Shown: one piece after another, positions 57,603-64,000 of the stretch
Numbering within the stretch: position 1 is the first letter of the stretch
Layout: each line of letters opens with the position of its first letter
Source: Isoperla grammatica
Taxonomy: Eukaryota > Arthropoda > Insecta > Plecoptera > Perlodidae
Direction: 5' to 3'
Length of the DNA: 64,000 nucleotides
Assembly (NCBI GenBank): GCA_945910005.1
Contig: OX246743.1
Coordinates: 40,417,461-40,481,460 of the forward strand
Made by a program: the position numbers and the translations under genes
Notes under the pieces: model-generated
The model's database searches: none
What the model was told of the DNA's origin: nothing
Seen by the model: only the letters and a program-made list of their open reading frames with translations

Positions 57603-58321
57603 TTAAAATTATAAAGCTTATTTGTGTTACATTGTCTTGATGTGTGTTGTTATAATAACTTCAAAGTGTATTGTCTATTTATTCTACAAATAAAATTGTG
57701 ACAGTTATAGTGATAAAATGCCATTGTATAATTTTACAAGATCTACAAGTCTACCTTAGTAGTGCAGTCCTTGTGTCTACAAGATATAATTATTTGATAT
57801 TAAACAATGTTTTTTTGAACCTTTATAAATAAAAGTGTACTTTTCCACTTCTACAATCACATCTCTCCATTTACATGTCTCATTCTATCGCAAGAAACTC
57901 ATTCAAATGAATTCAGGACGTCTGCATAGAAACTTCGCAGGTGCATTGTTGCTTGCAAGAGGGGCACTTACCTACCTCCCCCCCCTCCCCCCCTCACCCC
58001 CCGTTCGACTGGGACACGTCCTCTGTACCTTTAAGTATTACGTAGGACGATTGTTATTTCTGTCTTAATTAAATAATTTATAATTCATGAATTACAGACA
58101 CAACAATCGTAGTAATTACAACACTTGAAAGTTTATAAATTGATTGTTTAGCTGAGAATTCAAAACCAAATCTCGGGTAAGATACACTTCTTCACTATCT
58201 GAAGATATCAATAAAAGAACACATATTTAACGAGTTCGGTACGCTTAACCACATTGCAGTAGGTATTAGTCGCACTGAACCCCTTCGTCACGTAACCTCG
58301 CCTCGTTTGCTTTATTTCCAG
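57603..58321. other. Intron with inverted-repeat element copy 3
   Basis: Copy 3 of the dispersed element lies at about 58,030-58,250: ACGATTGTTAT opposed to ACAACAATCGT, then TTTAGCTGAGAATTCAAAACC and AAGATATCAATAAAAG. A C-rich run lies at 57,978-58,000. Confidence 0.5.
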
Positions 58322-58575
58322 GAGCTCTGTCCACCTTCCTGTCTGGTATCTACGTCGGCAGGACACTCAAGAAGCCGCGCTGCTTTGAGTGTCCAGACTG
58401 CGGCAAGCGCTACAACCAACGCTTCAACCTCAATCGTCACGTCAACTACGAGTGTGGGAAGAAGCCTCAGTTCCAGTGTCCGTTCTGTCCCCACCGCGCC
58501 ACCTACAAGACTACACTACAGCTGCACATATCGCGCAAACACAACGTGCAGAGTGGCTCGCCCATATGTGAATGA
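58322..58575 (+). CDS. lola: lola terminal exon, two fingers
   Basis: After TTTATTTCCAG, two bases and 83 codons run to TGA. C2HC at residues 23-44 (CPDCGKRYNQRFNLNRH) and C2H2 at 52-73 (CPFCPHRATYKTTLQLH) are joined by YECGKKPQF. It is markedly more GC-rich than its surroundings, as expected for coding. Paralogue of the 55,380 exon. Confidence 0.94.
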
Positions 58576-58620
58576 ATTAATCCTTTGGTGGAGGGGTAGG
58601 CTCACTATAAAACCATGCGA

Positions 58621-58626
58621 AATAAA
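58621..58626 (+). terminator. Polyadenylation signal
   Basis: AATAAA 46 nt after the stop at 58575, followed by a T/G-rich stretch. Confidence 0.6.
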
Positions 58627-58667
58627 CGTTGTTTTATTGATAACATCATAAAAACGCTACACAATTT

Positions 58668-58925
58668 TTTTTTATATCTGCTCCCTATGTCCAACAATGA
58701 AGTCGGATAGGGGATAGGAAATTAATCCCATCATTTTCTGGCCCCTAGGTACATCGAAGCCGGTTGGCCATGCCTGACGCTTCCCTCATGTTAACTTCCT
58801 CTGGCTCCTCCTCTTCACTTTCTTCTTCCTCTGCTCTTCCTACAAATTCTGTCCATACTTTTCTATCTTCCCACCATCGTTCCTGATTGACCTCTTCCCA
58901 AGTTGCATTTCTTCTTTCCAATACC
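58668..58925 (-). mobile_element. LINE 3' fragment
   Basis: The minus-strand open stretch to about 58,745 contains ATWEEVNQERWWEDRKVWTEF and an acidic tail, nearly the same as the insertion at 7,910-8,308. The CCTAGGTACATCGAAGCCGG region is shared by both copies. It is truncated at the 5' side. Confidence 0.7.
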
Positions 58926-60579
58926 AATTATATTTAAAAAAAATGATAAATGCTTGAATTGAGGATTTGTAAGAATTAAAAATGTTAGAATTTTGGTATA
59001 GTTACCGGGCAATAAGTATTCTATTGTATAATTGTTACATTACCAATAACAACAGTAATGATTAAAATATTTTTAATTTTTTAAATATAGTTTTTAGTTC
59101 GTGCGATACCACAATTCGGGTATTTATTTACCACTTGTTTAATATTGTGCATCGCTCTCAAGATAATACAAAAACGTTAATTCATTTCGTGCAGTTTTTA
59201 TAGTAAAACTACTCTTTTCCGTTAAAGCTTCGCTTAAGTTTCGTATACACTTTGATCCAAGATTGGAATCACACAGTTCAAAAACTCGACAAGGCCGTCC
59301 ATGTCGAAATCGTCGACTTCCATTTTGTGAAGACAACATCATCCGCAATCCAGTGTCAATCTAACCGCGCGATAACCTTTCCTTATTGATTTGTATGTTG
59401 GAGAGTTATGTGAAACTACTAACGATTAACGAATTGAAAATACAAGTTTTCATTTCAATGGTTGACGAGTGGAATTCTGTGCACTGATTGGTTGTTTCTA
59501 AGAATTTGTGTACTCTTTCATTGGGAGTCACCAATCAGTACAAATACATTGGTGTGTGAGCCAACGAAATTAAGAATTTCTTGTTATTTAAACCTTAAAT
59601 CGCAGACCTTGTAAATACGTCTTTAAAATGTGTTAATTGTTTGCTCATTGTATTACTGAGGATTGTTCAGTGATGTTGATAATTTGATATTATTGTTTAT
59701 ATTAATAATGATAAGGACTGTATATGTGTAATTAAAATAAATAAATCGATATTGATTTTAGTTTTTTTTATTAAACATGATTACTGTAGCATTAAGCATT
59801 AGCATTAAGTTTTTCAATAATTACAATCACTTGTTAGTATAAACATTATGTTAATTACCAAGATTAGTTGCCTATTGATATTTTCTTTCAAATTTGGAGA
59901 CTGTTACTGTATACTATGATTTCGAATTAGTTTTCAGTTGTCCATAGTCTTAACACATAATGTTTCATTTATTTATTCAATACATATACATTATTAATGG
60001 CTGGGAGTTAATTGAAATATTAGGAATAACAGGCACAAGATTTCCACCATATATCGATGGAAATGTTACATATCGTATCGAGTTGCTTCATGTGAATCGT
60101 AAAAGGATGTGGAGAAGTGATGCCCCAATCAAGTGTTGCGATTTTACTGACTGTCCTGAGAACTTCTTACCCGATACTTCCCCAGTTTCCGATATAAGGT
60201 AAACATTTAAACTGGATTGTCGGCTCCTAATAAAATATCATTGGTAAAACCATTGTAGATTTTAATAACTCGAAATTACTAACCTAAATTAAGTTATCGA
60301 TAAATATGAAGGTATTAAGTGTAACACGACTTCCTTGCAGACTTTAGATGTTAACTTGTCAATTTATGGTTGAAGTACTTAGGCCTACTGATAATTGTCA
60401 AATTGGTCATCACGGTGGGTTTCAGGAAGCGCTACAAGCTACTACTGCTTTTAGCCTTGTAAGGCGCAGTATTAAGCTAGACGCCTGCTAAATATTTAGT
60501 CCTGGAGTAACTTGTTATCTCCGTAGAAATCTTGCTTCTGGTTGATGGTAGCCACGGTGAATTTCGGAACTCTAAGGCC
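58926..60579. other. Intron sequence
   Basis: AT-rich. An open stretch at 59,960-60,202 has no acceptor in the common phase and no domain; not called. Confidence 0.4.
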
Positions 60580-61190
60580 CGTATTCATAGTCGTCACTAC
60601 TTCTAGGGGTGCCCATTGGTGCCAGGTAACAATTTCGTGCATTATAAAAAACACTCTCGTTAAGTGGAAAATATGTAATAAAAACACTGTAGGACTTACA
60701 CAGTTAAAATTTTCTCGATATTGTTTAACATCACGTCACGCAATATTTCAACAGCTGGTCTGCTGTCATCATCAGGCACGACTGAGGGGTAGATCAAACC
60801 ACTTCGAGACTCTTGATCTACCCTTCAGTCGTGCCTGATGATGACAGCAGACCAGCTGTCGAAATATTGCGTGACGTGATGTTGAACAACATCGAGAAAA
60901 TTTTAACTGTGTAAGTCCTATACTCGTCGTACAACATCTTCGGTAATGCTTCCGTCACGGGTGGGTGAGCGGCAGCCAACCAGTGACCGTGGCTAATTCA
61001 GATACCTGCTCGGGTTGGCCGAGACCGTAAACACGTCATTGACTGATGACGAAAGCATTACCGAAGTTGTTTTGCGAGACCTATACAGTGTTTTTATTAA
61101 ATTTCGTGCATGTTGTTTTCCATAAAGAAAACAAATCCTCGGCAACAACGGGCGCCCCTAGGGGTAGAGGGTGACTATGAATTCCAGCCT
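60580..61190. mobile_element. ATAGTCGTC-type MITE carrying a nested insertion
   Basis: The outer ends ATTCATAGTCGTCACTAC and GTGACTATGAAT are inverses and match the element at 49,499. The two halves (to about 60,642 and from about 61,100) are interrupted by a 457-bp insertion. Confidence 0.65.
60643..61099. mobile_element. Nested foldback insertion with 12-bp TSD and hammerhead-like cores
   Basis: It is flanked by the perfect 12-bp direct repeat AATTTCGTGCAT (60631-60642 and 61100-61111). The outer arms TAATAAAAACACTG / CAGTGTTTTTATTA enclose a 231-bp hairpin (60,690-60,920) and a second inverted repeat (about 60,935-61,070). Within the hairpin, plus-strand 60835-60864 reads CTGATGA, a 6-bp stem GACAGC/GCTGTC with a 6-nt loop, then GAAA. 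The minus strand has the same at 60746-60775. This is the layout of a hammerhead ribozyme core as known from Penelope-like elements and retrozymes. Confidence 0.6.
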
Positions 61191-61332
61191 TAGACTAAAA
61201 ACAATAGAAACTTTGACAACTGTATCAACAAGCAGTCAATCAATACGCATTCCAACCATGAATGAACTGTGAACAGTTGTGACAAATATTGTAAAACTAT
61301 AATTTGACACGAATGTTTCTTGTCTGTCACAG

Positions 61333-61583
61333 AGCTGGAGCTGTGGATCCCCATGATTGGTCTAAACCAAGACCAGACTGCCGTGTCCGGATATCAGTGT
61401 CGCGTTTGTCTTCGTACTTACAAACAGAAGCAGCATCTCTCAAGACATTTGAGATACGAGTGTGGGAAAGAGCCGCAATTCAAGTGCCCTTATTGTCCGT
61501 ACGAAGCAAAACAGAAAATTCATGTCAAATCACATATTACCAACAAGCATAAAACAAGTTCAATCGTGATGGATTCAGTTTAA
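61333..61583 (+). CDS. lola: lola terminal exon, two fingers
   Basis: After TGTCTGTCACAG, two bases and 82 codons run to TAA. C2HC at residues 22-43 (CRVCLRTYKQKQHLSRH) and C2H2 at 51-72 (CPYCPYEAKQKIHVKSH) are joined by YECGKEPQF. The CPYCPYEAK motif is shared only with the next exon. The acceptor is CACAGAG; only the first AG gives the common phase. Confidence 0.93.
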
Positions 61584-62021
61584 CTTTTTTCGTTAATTGC
61601 TAGTCTACCAAAGCAGAATGGTGTGTATTGTATTCTTATTCTGATGGAGTTACATTGTCAAGCTTGTAAACTTTATTACGGTGAAAAATGTCCTGTTTGA
61701 GTTATTATTACTATAACCTACTTCTGTTATAAGTTTTAACCAATTTTATTTTAACAACACTATTTTACAATATAACCTATTTTACATTTATTGTAGTTTG
61801 TATTTAATGTTATAACTTGACTTTTTTATAAGATGAGCTGAAAATAGTGTGTAAGCTTACTTTATCTTAAGGACACATGAACTGCTATTTACATTCAATC
61901 TCCAGGTTATAACATTTACCTCCTAAGTTACAAAAACGAAATAAAATTTGTATGTATGTTCTGAATTATTATTTTGTATTTTGTGGTAGCACGAATGTGC
62001 GAGGCACACTAGTACGTTAAG

Positions 62022-62166
62022 GCCCAGATGCAAAGATGTCCTCTACATAGGGACGCCCTCAATTGTTACGGGATTTCTTTTTCTTATTGAAAATAATAGC
62101 ATACCTAAAACAATTGTATAGTTACCAATGGGTTCCCTTAATTAGGGAACACTTCTGCATCTGGGC
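62022..62166. mobile_element. MITE with GCCCAGATGCA terminal repeats (copy 3)
   Basis: GCCCAGATGCA at the left and TGCATCTGGGC at the right are perfect inverses; CTACATAGGGAC and CCCTTAATTAGGGAAC are internal. A single-ended relative starts at about 36,408. Confidence 0.65.
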
Positions 62167-63490
62167 ATGAATGCTCATGGGGTGCTCATGATGTATTATA
62201 AATGGTAAGGTTGTCACTACTTTGCATACAAGTCCAAATAGTGTTTACAACAGTTCAAGTTCAGGTTGTGATTGTAACGGCAATGAAGGAAAATAAAGTG
62301 ACCTTTGCTATATTACTGAAAATACATAGTCGAACATTTTATTTTATTCCCGTCGGTTTTTAAATTGCGGGCATCAAAGTTTGCCCACCTGTTTATTTAA
62401 AATAATTTGAACCTTTCGGCAACACACGCGTGTGTTTATGAAAAATAAAATGCATCGTCATTGTCAGAATCATCGTTATCGATGTATTCCCGATCGTATT
62501 TTCATTTATTGTCCTGGGTTTATTGTTTTCATAACGGACCAACTAATCATGTTTCACGTGCAATCTCTAATAGGATAAAGTTTGCTTGTAATATTGTTAT
62601 GTACCGAATTCACGCGCCGACCCGCCCTTGTCCCTACCACCCTGGTACGGGACTCGAACCCATGTTCAGGTCGGCTGTCACAAGGTTTCACTGGGGACGT
62701 AACCCTCTCTTGACATACGTGAACTCGTACATTTGGGATCGTTGCTATGTCTGAGGAAGGCCGGGAGACTAGGTACTTAAATCAACAGTCATGGGTTCAA
62801 ACATTGAGGAACCGTACATTTATTATGTTACACAATAGACAATAGACATTCATCCTACCGTGGCAAAGACGTGGCGTACCGATCTTTATCTATCTCCCTC
62901 TAATCTACTACTAAGGAGTCACTCTACCTTGGTTGGCTTTCGCCCCGTCCGTTCGTCCCTCGTAACTCCTTGGTTCGTTCCTCGGGGATAGTCCTTGTGC
63001 CCCATGGCATCGCCGGTCCCTCTCCGCCCGTTCCATCTTCATGCGCCTACATTACGACCATCTTCAACGGCTCCTCCGACCGGTCCCCCCCGAGACTCCC
63101 GAGCCTCACCACTTTTAATCCACCTTCGACCGTATCACGTCACCTTCCCCCCCTTTACCCCTTCTTTGGCTTGTGCTAGCTGCTCATGACTATAATCACC
63201 CATCAACTTACATGGTTCGACCCCCCACTCAAGCCAAAATGCAAGAGTGGGGCTCAGACTAAACTCCCAACAACAATCCAACTTGGGCCTCCCAAAACCC
63301 CTGACACAGCAAAGTTACCAAATTACTTGTATGACCATTATGCTGTGTCAGTATTCTAATGTTAGTATTGTTGCCCTAGATAGATGATTACACAATAGCC
63401 AGCTCAGCACCTACCTGATTGTGATCAAAACAGAGTGTTGTTTACCCATGTCACAATCAAGTAGAATAAAACACGACAGTGGAGGAATCC

Positions 63491-63524
63491 AGTGTGAAAA
63501 TGAATAAACTTCCATTTTCACACT
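63491..63524. repeat. Conserved hairpin copy 5
   Basis: Stem and loop are identical to copies 3 and 4, within a block of about 65 nt shared with the cassette array 50 kb upstream. It sits about 70 nt before the acceptor of the last exon. Confidence 0.75.
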
Positions 63525-63593
63525 ACAATATACACCTTGTGAGGACGGATGGCAATCACAGGGCTTAGAGGTTTGTGTGTGGTGGTGTTTCAG

Positions 63594-63910
63594 GTATCTT
63601 TCGCCTTCAGAGTGTCATCGGAGAAGACCCTCCTTACCTCAAATGTATGTTGTGCCCTATCATCTTGCAACATCAATCCACATTCGAGCGTCACATGAAG
63701 ACCCATGGCTTGCCAAAGAAGGCTTTTCCGTGTACGGTGTGCTGTAGAAGCTACAACCGCAAGGAGCACTTGCATCGTCACATGCGATACGAGTGCGGGA
63801 AAGAACCACAATTCAAGTGTCCTTATTGTCCCTACGAAGCAAAGCACAAAACTCATATGGAGAACCATGTGAATAGACAGCACAAGCAATACGCAGTGAT
63901 GAAAAACTAG
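63594..63910 (+). CDS. lola: lola terminal exon, three fingers
   Basis: After GGTGTTTCAG, two bases and 104 codons run to TAG. The first finger at residues 17-37 is a classical C2H2 (CMLCPIILQHQSTFERHMKTH), unlike any other exon here. C2HC at 46-67 (CTVCCRSYNRKEHLHRH) and C2H2 at 75-96 (CPYCPYEAKHKTHMENH) follow, joined by YECGKEPQF. The last finger pair is paralogous to the 61,333 exon. About 90 nt of 3' flank remain in the window. Confidence 0.92.
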
Positions 63911-64000
63911 TTCAATTTGCCATCATCAAAAAGCTAGCTGTTGTCCAATGCGGAATTGTGTTGGGTGTTTTCAAGTTTATTTTGATGGAGCAAGCGAGCT

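Larger units (their letters stand above)
61584..63593. other. Intron with MITE and tRNA-like repeat
   Basis: It contains the MITE at 62,022-62,166, a minus-strand tRNA B-box-like string at about 62,648 (GGTTCGAGTCCCG on the minus strand), a C-rich unique stretch (62,880-63,250) and hairpin copy 5. Confidence 0.45.

Noticed and set aside
59960..60202. 80-codon open stretch ending near a GTAAAC donor-like site
   Set aside because: No acceptor giving the common phase, no recognisable domain, no finger content; insufficient support.

Overview
The window is eukaryotic, intron-rich and AT-rich. It looks like insect DNA, probably from a hemimetabolous insect; order and species cannot be fixed from sequence alone. 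Every supported host coding segment lies on the + strand and is a terminal zinc-finger exon: a splice acceptor, a short variable peptide, zinc fingers, then a stop. No BTB domain, start-codon exon or common exon is present. The finger style (a C2HC finger ending YECGKEPQF, then a C2H2 finger of the form CPxCPYRxKxK...H4H) is the hallmark of the alternative 3' exons of longitudinals lacking (lola), the BTB zinc-finger regulator of axon guidance. All 24 intact terminal exons start in the same splice phase: two bases complete a split codon, and every exon length including the stop is 2 modulo 3. They can therefore all replace one another behind one upstream common exon.

Region 1 (1-17,903) is a tandem array of duplicated cassettes. 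Most cassettes have a 75- or 78-nt micro-exon (25-26 codons, phase 1 to phase 1), a short intron, and a terminal exon carrying 4 to 11 consecutive C2HC fingers on an 87-nt (29-residue) period with linkers such as GRKEPHK. Cassettes carry conserved intron sequence; several also carry a 12-bp hairpin, and several have transposon insertions. One cassette is cut short by in-frame stops, and another survives only as a micro-exon remnant.

Region 2 (17.9-24.6 kb) has no clear exon. It holds nested inverted-repeat elements, an AGGCCT-rich tract and a CpG-rich, promoter-like stretch. Region 3 (24.6-29.3 kb) has three classical lola exons. Region 4 (29.3-37.8 kb) is transposon territory: an hAT-type MITE with perfect 8-bp target duplications, and a 3.7-kb foldback element with ~1.5-kb arms and a broken coding region of a Cys-rich invertebrate repeat-type protein.

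Region 5 (37.8-63.9 kb) has 14 intact lola exons (one to four fingers each) and one decayed exon, separated by introns holding MITEs, a piggyBac-like 3' fragment, LINE fragments and a nested insertion with hammerhead-ribozyme-like cores. Working together, the exons would give one DNA-binding regulator gene many interchangeable zinc-finger tails. The unusual feature is the expansion of one exon type into long poly-C2HC arrays by cassette duplication.
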